Shown here one piece after another: positions 52,748 through 64,000 of a stretch of DNA of 64,000 bases. The notes below the pieces were generated by a model. It was not told the DNA's origin. It searched no databases and saw only the letters and a program-made list of their open reading frames with translations. The DNA lies in assembly GCA_024305405.1 (NCBI GenBank), contig JAKNDB010000092.1, forward strand, positions 2,449,501 to 2,513,500. Reading direction: 5' to 3'. Position 1 is the stretch's first letter. Every line of letters begins with the position of its first letter. The stretch comes from Dirofilaria immitis (Eukaryota > Nematoda > Chromadorea > Rhabditida > Onchocercidae). A program made the position numbers and the translations under genes.

Positions 52748-55700
52748 TTATATTTTTCGCCTGTTAGCTTTTTCGACAGGTACACATTTTGGAACTTTTC
52801 GACTCCATTTTCCAGAAGATATGCATTCCAATACATTTTCTGAGTCCAAGCGGTAATCGGTAGAAGTACAGTAGTATACTACTTTCTCTCCAACGAGGTA
52901 ATAGGCTTTAGCTGGTGAGGTGCTCTCTCCTTGTTCAGGTTTTCCAGGAAAACGGCAGACTGGTATACCTGAAAAATTCCTTTTTACCGCTTTTATAGTT
53001 CAATCGCAAATTGTTTAGTTTTTTTACCTCATTGCCTTAGGATTTATGGCGTTTCCTTTGTAATCAATTGACCACTTCCATGAATTGTTAAGGAGATAAT
53101 TATTTATTACAATTTTATAAAAGGACCGCTCTTCTGTTGAGCTGAAACTCCAAAGCATACATTTCACATCAACAGAAGTCCAATTTCCATTTGCTTGACA
53201 TACACTATAGTCGATGCCAGTTAGCATGTAACCACGTCTACATTCAAATATAACCACTTCCCGTACATTGTATTCATCCTTCACCTCTCCAACTATTATA
53301 CCATTCCATGGTACTTTCGGTGTTCGGCATTTCATACCTTAAAATAATTTAAGATAAAATTGATGTGAAGAAAGATATCAAGAAATCAAATGAATATAAA
53401 AGTTAGAATTAGAGATACATAAACTGATAAAAATTACGAATCTAATGCAAAGTGCAAAAAACGTAAAACTTTTTTCATGCCGTACGAGAACTTACTTTTA
53501 CATTGTGGCACAATTCCTGACCATTCCCCATGTGGAAGACATTGTAATGTCTGATTCCCATCCAGAAAATGTGTTAGTGAACAAGAGAATCGTGCAATGC
53601 CTCCAGTTCTGAACGTTGTAACCACTAATTTCATCTCAAAATCCATGATCACCAGTGGTGGACACTGCAATGCTACAAAAAGTGCCAATGAAAATCGATC
53701 GTGTTTAAATTGTACAACGAAATTTCTCTTTTTTCCTAATCTGGTAATTTCAAATAAATGTATACAATGATTACTTGTAGTAATGTTCTTCGAAGTTTTA
53801 GGAACAGGGTTTCCATACTCATTATAATTTATTCCGCTATATCTTTCACCCTAATATATATCTGAATTTTCATATTTTGAGCTATTAGTTGAAATACTAG
53901 CAGGGTGAAGCCAATTAACTTAATCATTATGTTGTTACTATGAAATTCTGTCTACCTCGACATTTTGGTAAGGTATGAGACCATTTCCGGGATTTAGGCA
54001 CGTCGATGAAGGTGATCCGTCAACATAAAAACCACTTGCACATGAAAATTGTGCAACTGTTCCAATAAATAAATGAGGATTTGTGTAAAAGATTTGTAAA
54101 TTTGTTGAATTTGTAAATGGTACGCATTTCTGATCTGCAATAAAATATTTTTTATTTTATCTTCTTCGACAATTTTTTATGCATGCAAAATTTTCTCTTT
54201 ATTTTTTTGCTATTCAAAAATGTTGAAGCTAGATACAAACCATTTACAATGATTTTGACAGTGTTTCGATGTCCACTCGGAAGTACGCAATGAAAAAGTC
54301 CTCCATCTTCAGGACGCGTTGCCGTTACAGTTAACTATAAAAAAACGATCATTATTCGAACTTGTCTAGAATTGTTGCGTCATTAAAAATTAAGCCAAAA
54401 ACTTTCGTGGAAATGGTGCTAAAAATCACTTCGTAGGCATCCATGGCGATTTGCCCAGGCAAATCGATTATAATCCATGATTGTGGATATTTACGGTACG
54501 TTGTGGAAACTTCCCATCGAGGCTGTCCTTTTTCGGGAAATAAACATTGCAGTCGAAGCATTGTTGATATGTTCACCATAAGGTGTCCTCGTGGTGTAAC
54601 TGTATGTAAGCCACGTCCTAATTCCAAATTTATGGGAGGCGCACCATCTGACGGAATTCAAAATTCTGAATCTTATTATCAGGGAGACTAAATCTTTATA
54701 AATCTACAAAAAGAAGATAGCGATGTCAAAATAACTGTAACATGTGTGTATGTACAGTAGATAAATAGAAGTGCAATGGCCAATATAATAAGGACCTATA
54801 AAAACAGTTTCTCACAAATGCTAATAATCCTTTGCTATTGGAAGAACATGATTTAAAATATCGCCAACCATTTTCATTAAATGGATCTAGTGTGATGCAT
54901 TTGGGTATTTTGGGCACCCATATGCCTCCTCTGCAAGTGATAGCAGCATTTCCCATGAACTGCTGCATACCAAATTTTTGACACGAGAAGATTAATTCTG
55001 TGCCATCTAAAAATCATTAAGACAATAATATTTCATAGGAGCTTATAAGAAAAGAAGACTTGACAAGAATGTAATATTTATGAATTAACACAAAATCTTT
55101 TCTGGATGCAATTAGGGAACTTACCAGCAAATCGCTGATTAAACGTAATCTGCTGTCTATGTTTAGAAGAAAAAGCAATTAGATGTGATTTCGCACTTAT
55201 TCGATATTCACATGAATTTATATCTATAATAGTTCAATTAAATAAGATGCAAAATAAATTAGTCCAATTTTCAGCTTGGTGATTCGAATGCTATTCATTT
55301 ATACATAAGAATACAGAAAATCATTTCGAAAAATCTTTTTTTGTATTTTCGAGATATTACAATAATCTAATGCAGCGTTCTCATGACAGTATATGCAAAT
55401 GTCTTGGCTTCACAAAGAAATTTACCCATATAATCGTTGAATCGTTTTAATTAATCTATCCTTCTCAAAGATGATATATAATGAATAATTATTGATTTCA
55501 CAGATTTCAAAACACCCTCCAAAAATTTGATAAAATGTTTTATAATCGGTATAAACCAGAAATTTTAAACAGATAAAGATGAAATTTTGATAATATCGTA
55601 CCACATAACAATTTTCTGACCTGAATGGCAACGTAGCATACCAGCGGTGATCCATTTGCCTTTACGACAGCGCATTTCCATTGTTTTATCATCTTCTATC

Positions 55701-58700
55701 AAAAACCCCATAGCACAGCCTAACTGAATTTGATGTACACAAATAGCTACACTTTCAAAAATATAAAAATTCTTCCCAAAACCACATTACTCAAAACAGC
55801 GATTGTACACTGATAACAATCAGAAAAATGATAAAAACATTAATGCGAATCAAGTTTTGGACTATTCATTTTTAGCTGGTCAATAACTGAAGGCGAGAAA
55901 TTGATAGCAACAAAAATCGAACCGAAAATTCATGTCGAGAGCGCTTGCCTTCCATTATTGACCAAAATTTATCAAAAATTAAAAAAAAAAAAGAACCTTT
56001 AAAGTAGTCCCACGAGCAAAACGTGACTTTGTTGAAACATGAGAATTTCTGATGTTAAGAATTTGGTAGGAAGAGGCAAGATCAGGCATACTGCACATTC
56101 CATCGAATTGCGTAACAAATGGAGCTGCAGACGCTTTTACTGCAAGCAGCAATATTTTTATTTAATTCAATCAAACAAAATTAGAAGGTAATGGTATTTT
56201 AGGAAATTATCGACAATTTGATAATTGGTATTATAAAAGTTTGGAAAAATATTTTAAATCTGTTCATTTCTTTAAATTTTATGGATTCGAGCAAGTAGAT
56301 AGAAAAGTTACCGAGAATTCAAATTTAAATAGCCTCCAAATTCATCAGCCTTTTCCTAAAAACAGTGTGGACGCGCTAAATTCTAGCTACAAGGCAATAA
56401 ATATTGCTTTTGAGACAATAATCAGGTTTAGCCTCCTGCTACCAATTTTTTCACTTATACATAAGAGATATACCTCTGTTATATAACAGATGAGAATGGT
56501 AAACTGTGCTGAAACTATCGAAAGATAGGTATCATAGGTTTAATCGATAATTTAATGCATGGACTATGGAAACTCTGACCTCTAGCACTGAGATTTCTAA
56601 GAAAAATAAATACGTGTCATATCAAGAGAATATTGCGTTAACGTTATGAAGAATGCTACATTAAGTGACTATGGACAAATAGTTTAATTCCGAGTGTAAC
56701 TGCAATTCTATTCTCTCCTGTACATTACAATTTGTGAGAATCTAATACTATAAAAATAAATAGCTTGAATAGAAGTAATTTAATTTTTGCAATAATAAAA
56801 ACTTCAAGACTTACTACACGGTAGAAGGCGCGTAAACCATTCGCCATTCCGACATTCGATGGCATTCGCTTTATTTTTATGTTCATTGTTCATGCAAATA
56901 TATTGAATTATGGTATTTTTTGGGAAAGTATCTTGTTGTATGCTCATATCTAAACGAATTGGGCGGCCACTGATATTTGTTGTACGGTACGCAACAAAGA
57001 GTTGATCATCATTAGGACGACGACATGATGCCGACGGTGAATCTGATGATTTGAAAATAATCATAATAATTTTAGTATTTTAATCACCAATAATTTTATA
57101 TTACAAACATTGAGAACACTAAATATCATCTTCGAAAACAACTTTTTCAATTTAAATATACAAGCACTTTTTGTGCGCTAAATATCTTTTAATTTAGCAG
57201 TGGCATAAACTTGACCCATAACCTGTTCTGACATTACAGTTAGATAAATTAAATGTTTTATTGTAATAAGAAAACATTTATTAATTCTAATACCAAATGA
57301 AACTAACCATCACCAGTGCACCCAAAATTTGGATATATTTCACCAAAGCGACATTTTAAACGAATAACGTTCATTTCACAAATCATATCGATTTCCTCAT
57401 TATGATTCAGTTTTGTTTTATTAGAGCTATATCTGCTGTCCTCATCTGCTTTCAATTTGCAATGTTCTATAGAAAAATTGGTCACTTTATTTGAATATTT
57501 ATTACCTGTTAGTTTGATATTGACTTATTTATTGTTTTATATATATTTATAACGAAAATTAAAGCCATACTTGGCCTGCAGTACCCGATTTGTTGAATGA
57601 ACATTCCGTGGTTGCACTCAAATTTATCATTTCCCTGTAGTTCATAACCACGTAAGCAAACCATCCTTGCACCACCGCCATGCTTCATAAAATCACCTGA
57701 TTGCAAAATTCGTTCTGACCGCATATCAAGAAAAAAACATGACTACGTATCGGTATCCGACAGTCATCTATAAAATGGCTAATGAATTTCAAGTAAAATT
57801 CCTCATAAAAATTGATGACTTTAAGCTACAAAATTCTTATTACGCACTAAGATGAAAATTAATAATATATTCATAAACATGAAGTAGCAAAAAACCATAT
57901 GCGTGCTTGAAAAACATCCGAAATAAGTTTAACACCTACTAGGAATACAGTTAGGAACTTCTGGTGTCCATCGTCCATCTTTGCAAAATATGATTCCATT
58001 TGTCCGTGCATTTTCAAAGTGAAAACCTTCGGAACATACTATCTAAACGGATAACACATTATATCAAAGTTAATAGAACTCTGTCGATTTCAATTTATCC
58101 TTTTTTTATGCAAAAATAAGAGTTTTAGTCAATTTCACAAGAGAAATCAAAAATCTTCAATGAGAATAAAAATTTCCGAATATTTTCACAATCAAAATCA
58201 GTGAAAAAGTGTATGGAATAAAACAGAAATTAGAATTATACTAAGAAAATGAAAGAAAATGTCAGAAGATTATTCGAAACGTACCATGATTTCAGTTGGA
58301 TTGTCATCACCTTTCCTGACAACAGTTTTCCGTCTATAATCATCTAAAATCGGTTCACAATCAGCGAAACGACGACGTCGCATCCAAGCAATCTGTCCTT
58401 CTATTATCGGGTGAGTTTGTGATACACATTTCGGTTTCTTCCGCGGCATCCAGTTCCCATTGACACATGTTGCCTATAAAGGAAAACTATTAGGCGATAG
58501 TAACTCAAAGCAAAAAATGACAAATTTTAATGTTTAGGGAATTATGCCTAAATATATTTTAAAAATTATGCTTAATATATATATTTTTGCCATGAAAACA
58601 GTAAAAAATAAAAACAATTACTTTGGATGATCCGAGCAACACAAATCCCTTTTACATTGAAATGAAATCGAACGACCCTCTTCCACCTCCGATATATATT

Positions 58701-61700
58701 GCGCATAATCATAAGCCCCATCTGTCCTTCTAACATTATTTGTCCGCCTTCCAAAATCCCAAACGTTTTAAGCGGATGTTCACAGAGAACTTAAATAATA
58801 CAAAACTACATTAATCTCATACAAAGAAAGTATAGTACTGTTTTGTTTTCGTTCAAACACATAACTCGGATTATTATGTAGTTTAAAAATTATTATACAT
58901 TGCAAGCAGAAAAATGCAAATCAATTGAATAAAGTACTTCAACTCTTGTTAAACCTCATGACTAGTTTTCCGGTTTTTATCAAATAATGTCGACTAATTT
59001 AATTTTCCAGAAATTAATTGTCAGTTAAACCAAATTGAAATAAACAAAATCAGCAACTATTTTGACGGACGAGATGATTCAATTAACTTTTTTGTAAGTA
59101 TTGTGTACAACAGAAGGTAGAAGTACCCGGTAGACATGAAAATGGCTCGCCTTCACTAGACCACTTCCCATATAAACATTTGACAGTATTGTGCGCTCCG
59201 GATGGCCGATAACCTTCATTGCATTCATAACGCGCAAATGCTCCATGTGACGATTTTGTGAAGACAACTTTAGCATTCGGCATTTTTGGTGGCCAAGATT
59301 TGCATCGCACTTATAACAGAAGCATTTTATAAATGAAATCACCTTTATAAATATTCTATTATTGGTTTATACATTTAAGGAATCATATTCAGCAGTTTTT
59401 AAGGTCTAAAACCAAGTAATAATGACAGCGATTCCTTAGGTAAAAAGCAAGATAATTTTTCTTACATAAAATAAATAAAAACCTGGTATACAATTTGGCA
59501 TGTGTGACCAAGTACCATTTCGACAGATTATGGTTGCTTCTACTTCAGCAATTTCATATTTTGGCGCACACTCTATTCTCAATTTTTCTCCATGTAGAGC
59601 AAACTGTGAAGGAGTATGGCTAATAACATGTCCATAGTTTATTTCAGGTATGCGGCACCCACCTAAGTTTTTAAAATTATTATTGATCATAGTCTTCAAA
59701 TAAGAAAAACAACAATTCAGTTAAACTCATAATATTATTGGAAAAAAATTCAATGAAATGTGACATCGAGATTTTGCTAGTTATTAATCTTGCTATCACC
59801 AATAAAAGTTTGTAAGAATGATATATAATGGTAAAAAATGCATATAGGACAAATTATCGCTTTTCTTATACTATGATGCATAAAATGGGAATGAGAAGTG
59901 AGATTATAATATGTTGCTTAAAACTGATTACATTTAAGAAGTAATAATTATATTTAAAAAGCACTTAAACAAATAGGCATTGGATGTGACCATCGTGCAT
60001 CGTTTTCGCATTTTGCATAAGGTGCACCAATATGATTCATTCCTTCTAAGCAACGAAACACAACAATTGCTCCGAAACGGGTGTCATCACCTTCGATATA
60101 TCCATTGTGTAATTGGGGCAAAGGTGGACAACGAATTTCTCAAATAAATTTCTTGATCCACTGAATTCATGCTTTAATACTTTCATTAATGTAACATTCT
60201 ATTCAGATCTCTTCATATTTGTGAGGAAAGCTAAAACACTTCCCTTTTTCCCTGTTTTAAATGATCAGTATTTTTCAAATTAGAAAAAGCTTTTTAATTC
60301 ACCTTCACAAGTTGGTTCATTACCAGCCCAAACACCTTCGGCGAGACATGTCCTCTGCACTTGGCCAACAAGTCGATAGCCTGTTTTGCATGAATATGTG
60401 ACACGAGACTGATAAGTCAATGAACTGCCAAGTACTTTGCCATGAAGTGGATCTGTTGGTCTCTTACATTCCGTTGCTAGAAAATTGTATGTACCAAAAA
60501 TTGTCCGCATTATAATTTTCATCATACAATCTTACTCTCAATGAATACTGAATCTAGAGAAAGAAATTAACAGTAAATTCAGAAACTTACGTTTACAGTG
60601 AGGTAATTGAGCACTCCATTGTCCGCTGCTTAAGCAACGAAGCGTTGATGATCCAATCATTTGATAACCGGGAAGACATACTATTTCAACTGTATGTGGA
60701 TAATAGTATAGTTCACCTTTCCGCATTCCGTTCATGATATTTCCCGGATCAGGACAACTACGAGCTATATAACACAGAGATGATGGAGATGGCACACAAA
60801 ATGTCGCCAGCTATCTAAGCCTAAAGCTGACAAAAAAATCCACACTGTTACAATAAGAAATGAATTAAAATGCGCTGTAAAAACTTAAGAGCAAAATCAT
60901 TAAAAAACAAAATATACACCTCGACATCGAAGGTCAGGACCAAACCATTGTGCTGCTTTTTCTCGATTCAGTAAACACTTCGCTATCGTTATTCCTTTAT
61001 TGTTATAACGATGATAACCGGGCACGCAGTTGTAATGCACCTCAGTCTCTAACTCATACTGACCACTATACGAATTGCCATCATGTTGTGCATATGGTAT
61101 TTCTGGTGGTGGACCGCACTTTTCTAAATTTTTATTGTTTAGAAATTTTCTAAGCTAAAAACCAACAATTTCCTTGACTTTTGCTATCCTTATTTCTAAT
61201 ATCACATCTAAAAACTACCAAAAAATCTATCATCAAATCAAGAGGAAGAAAAGAAAAACTTTCTGTTATTTAATTCATATAGCAGCAACAAATTATCATT
61301 CGATCAATCACCAAACGAAACGAAGTACTGCTTACTTAACAATCTGCATTCAGGTTTAGTACCACTCCATTCACGATTCGCTTGACAACGTCGTTGTGAC
61401 GGACCAACTAGTACATACCCCTCATTACAACCATATTCTGCATTTGACCCAAACAGAAAATCACCGGGTGTTCTGATGAAACCGTTTGGTAGATCGACCA
61501 ATGGATGACAAGTTATTGCTGAAACTTTTCAGATTTCAACCTTTGATAATAAATCGAAAGTTCGTGAAATATACATGGAAATCTAAATTAGAGAACCTGT
61601 CAACATTTTTGATTCAAGCGTCATTTATTTAAGAGAAGTACTGGAGCTTTAAAAAGCTCACTTAACAGAACCGAAGACATTAGATAGCAAGCACGTACGT

Positions 61701-62003
61701 GCACGTGCTGAGCGGATAAAGAGATAATGTATGGAAAAATGAATAATGAAATAAGAACATTGGACGTGATTGATGTAGAAAGTAAAGTCATATTTACTTA
61801 CATGGATTGACGCATGATAGGCCACATGGCCCATCGCAGAGACATCTTTTGTTGCTTTTCTTGCACTGCTCATCTCTTGTACATGCTTTCTTGCAATAGC
61901 TGGGACGATTCGAGACACTTATTTCGGGACATATTGTTGTCGGAGTACAATACGCAAGACCCGTTAATGACAACAAGAACAATGGTGACAATACAGTAAT
62001 CAT
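52748..62003 (-). CDS. Secreted WAP + multi-Sushi (CCP) protein, LEV-9-like
   Basis: Minus strand, about 23 exons, near 1370 aa. The first exon (62003-61802) encodes a signal peptide ([19 protein letters not shown]) and a WAP-type module with eight cysteines. Sushi exons follow: 61518-61336, 61123-60920, 60764-60591, 60476-60303, 60138-59965, 59662-59483, 59309-59127, 58789-58622, 58473-58285, 58042-57940, 57767-57571, 57466-57308, 57042-56815, 56139-55997, 55723-55621, 55006-54869, 54647-54430, 54334-54241, 54134-53956, 53672-53496, 53334-53030 and 52968-52748 (stop). Nearly all junctions are phase 1. Exons 54647-54241 form an Ig-like segment ending [11 protein letters not shown]-9 (WAP plus about eight Sushi modules) clusters muscle acetylcholine receptors, so an extracellular synaptic scaffold is inferred. 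One-base losses: 58716-58719, 57731-57737, 53984-53986. The junction into the last exon is out of phase. Confidence 0.85.
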
Positions 62004-62452
62004 TGACGAGATGAAGAAAAATCATGGAACAACTTCTGAAGAGTAGCTTAAAATTCTCTTTAACGCAAAGAAGTAGTTGAACAGACGACAGAAAATTTTA
62101 TTCATATCGTAGCGAAAGTTTAGGCTTCTTCAATATTACAAGAAAAAGCATTGAGTGAAATAATATATTCTTTCAATAACCAATTATAGGATATTCAATG
62201 AAGAAATTAAAATCATCAAAATTGTTTTCGTTATCTACAGCAGAACCAATCAATCATGCGACGAATTTTCAACGATTAATATTTAAAAAAATTGAAGAAA
62301 ACTCTTAACAATGCAACAAACGGGTAATTCTTCTTTTCATAGTCACAAAATAAAAAACATATCACTAGTTATTTTATCAAGGAGAAGAGTTTTAAAACTC
62401 AGGAAAAAGTCAAATATATGGACCTGTTTCTAAATTTTATGAAATTATTTCT
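62004..62452. promoter_or_regulatory. Upstream region of the WAP/Sushi gene
   Basis: This gap of about 450 bp lies between the minus-strand ATG at 62003 and the outer edge of the left inverted-repeat arm. It should hold the promoter and 5' UTR. No individual elements are recognised. Confidence 0.35.
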
Positions 62453-62783
62453 CGCTTTTTTTTAAAACATCCTTTCAATGAGACTTCTGGACTTTACTTG
62501 GCATATAGCCGTGTTGAATATTTCCCAAACTCGTAATGCATATGACAAATGGCAATTAATAACCATATTTTACGGTAAAATATTTTACAGTGGTTATTAA
62601 TTGCATGAATCTAAAGTCAACTGAACTATTAACCTAGTATCCTATTGTCAATATCGATCGATCCGTTAAGAGACGTTTTTGAGATGAATGCTGAAGCATT
62701 CAAACCAGTTTCAATTTCCATTGCTCCGGTTAGCACTTTACAACTGAATTCTAGGTAATCGCCGATGTTCATGATATACTGAG
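62453..62783 (+). repeat. Left arm of a long inverted repeat
   Basis: It pairs with 63583-63912 in reverse complement. Over the outer ~290 bp I find a single mismatch (ACTTTACTTGG against ACTTTGCTTGG); the inner ~35 bp has several changes. The arm contains its own small palindrome at 62552-62604 (GCAATTAATAACCA ... TGGTTATTAATTGC). No open frame of note. Confidence 0.92.
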
Positions 62784-63004
62784 AAAAGAATTACAAAGCC
62801 TAAATATTATACATCTATTTCGCATTAAAATGCGTAAAAATTTCTTAACAGTTTTCAGACTACATTGTGTTTTTCAGACTATACTGTTACTGTTTCGCCT
62901 GTTAATTGAAAACATTTTGTCCATCTATCATCAAAATATTTCATATCTTATCCCTGTATGCTATTAAAGTTTCATAATCAATGACAACTTAAATCATATA
63001 TTAG
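62784..63004. other. Spacer left of the kinase-like exon
   Basis: AT-rich unique sequence between the left repeat arm and the exon at 63005; nothing further recognised. Confidence 0.4.
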
Positions 63005-63956
63005 GATGGAAATTTGCAACTTATTGAAGCTGGAAGGTTTGGGCAGGTATATGCGTTTTCAAAAGCTTACTCTGGCTTTATAATCACACTTATTTTCCTC
63101 AATGTTTCCAGCTTATATGAAATCAGTTTTGCAATTATGTTAAAGATTAATATTATTCTTAAAAGTTTATCATAGTTATTCTGAAAAACATTTTCGGTAG
63201 CTAGAAAATTTTGTAAATTACAAGAAACTTTAGTACAAATTTTCTAGTCCCAGCAAATCATTAAGCATAAGAATACTGAATACTTTCACATTCCTAGAAA
63301 TATTATTATATACGAGAGGTTTCGTTAACAGTTCCATAACTAGTAATTTTTTTGTATAACACTGACTAAGAAGTTATTCAAAGTGTCTTTTTCGTGTTAT
63401 GTAAAAAGTACGGCCATTCTTGAGATTTTAAATAATAAATTAATTTAATAAGCGATCATTTACTAATCAAGAAACCCTGATCAATTAGATCAAGATTTTT
63501 CAACGCTTATGTTGACAGATATAATGCTGGAAATCAGGACTTTTAGAGCTTGAAATTTCTAAGTATTTCCAGACTTATCTAGCCCATCAGTATCATAAAC
63601 ATCGGTGATTATCCAGAATTCAGTTGTAAAGTGCTAACCGGAGCAATGGAAATTGAAACTGGTTTGAATGCTTCAGCATTCATCTCAAAAACGTCTCTTA
63701 ACGGATCGATCGATATTGACAATAGGATACTAGGTTAATAGTTCAGTTGACTTTAGATTCATGCAATTAATAACCACTGTAAAATATTTTACCGTAAAAT
63801 ATGGTTATTAATTGCCATTTGTCATATGCATTACGAGTTTGGGAAATATTCAACACGGCTATATGCCAAGCAAAGTCCAGAAGTCTCATTGAAAGGATGT
63901 TTTAAAAAAGCGGTATGGCTGAAAAAAGTAGCAGTGAAGCAGCTTAATTCAGAGAA
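63005..63956 (+). CDS. Start of a kinase-like gene (partial, runs off window)
   Basis: Exon 63005-63046 sits between TATATTAG and a GTATAT donor and reads DGNLQLIEAGRFGQ, a glycine-loop-like sequence. A second piece at 63911-63956 reads AVWLKKVAVKQLNSE, resembling the beta-3 strand VAVK lysine, and ends at a GTAAAA donor. Together they fit the N lobe of a protein kinase; the AGRFGQV style recalls receptor Ser/Thr or tyrosine-kinase-like enzymes, but the family is not determined. The second piece has a poor acceptor (AAAAAAG) formed by the edge of the right repeat arm, and its phase does not fit exon 1 exactly. The gene may be disrupted or mis-assembled. Confidence 0.4.
63583..63912 (-). repeat. 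Right arm of a long inverted repeat
   Basis: Reverse-complement partner of 62453-62783, with a spacer of about 800 bp. Its outer end (AAAAAAGCG) directly touches the kinase-like segment starting GTATGGCTG. Near identity of the arms suggests a recent event or an assembly fold-back. Confidence 0.92.
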
Positions 63957-64000
63957 GTAAAAATCAACTAAAACAAAGGTAAACGAAGAGAAACAAAATA

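Noticed and set aside
53024..53335. Treating the WAP/Sushi exon at 53334-53030 as ending the protein
   Set aside because: A further exon at 52968-52748 encodes a complete Sushi module with its own stop. The phase between them does not fit as written, but the module clearly belongs to the series.

Overview
The window looks like nuclear DNA of a nematode. It is AT-rich, with small exons split by introns that mostly end in TTTCAG. Coding starts sit directly after AG acceptors, as expected for spliced-leader trans-splicing. The gene set has nematode or metazoan character: a CAB-1/NPDC1 protein, a LIN-32 bHLH protein and a LEV-9-like WAP+Sushi protein. A chromadorean, perhaps a parasitic clade III worm, is my guess; the species is not recognised.

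Layout, left to right. 402-6808 (-): cab-1/NPDC1. 6809-13505: long gene-free stretch. 13506-18010 (+): ALG2 mannosyltransferase. 20245-22366 (-): GT31 beta-1,3-glycosyltransferase. 24101-25118 (+): rpl-30, followed at operon-like spacing by an unrecognised small gene (25227-25627). 26474-28185 (+): uridine-cytidine kinase. 28778-30113 (+): Erv1/ALR sulfhydryl oxidase. About 31295-37222 (+): an eIF2alpha kinase most like HRI (EIF2AK1). 38851-43714 (+): Rab geranylgeranyltransferase beta. 45945-47438 (+): lin-32/atonal. 50066-52306 (+): GMP reductase. 52748-62003 (-): very long WAP+Sushi secreted protein. 63005-end (+): start of a kinase-like gene whose first recognisable exon lies between the arms of a ~330-bp, nearly perfect inverted repeat.

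The genes do not form one pathway. They are mostly housekeeping genes (translation, nucleotide salvage, glycosylation, prenylation, mitochondrial import) mixed with neuronal genes (cab-1, lin-32, the LEV-9-like gene). The only operon-like pair I see is rpl-30 plus its follower.

A caution runs through the window. In almost every recognisable gene the conserved frame is lost by exactly one missing base, usually at a homopolymer run, and never by a clear single extra base. This happens even in rpl-30. I read these as assembly or consensus deletions and did not call the genes pseudogenes.

The most interesting biology is the HRI-like kinase. Model nematodes are described as having only GCN-2 and PEK-1, nematodes are heme auxotrophs, and this copy appears to lack the usual heme-ligand residues.
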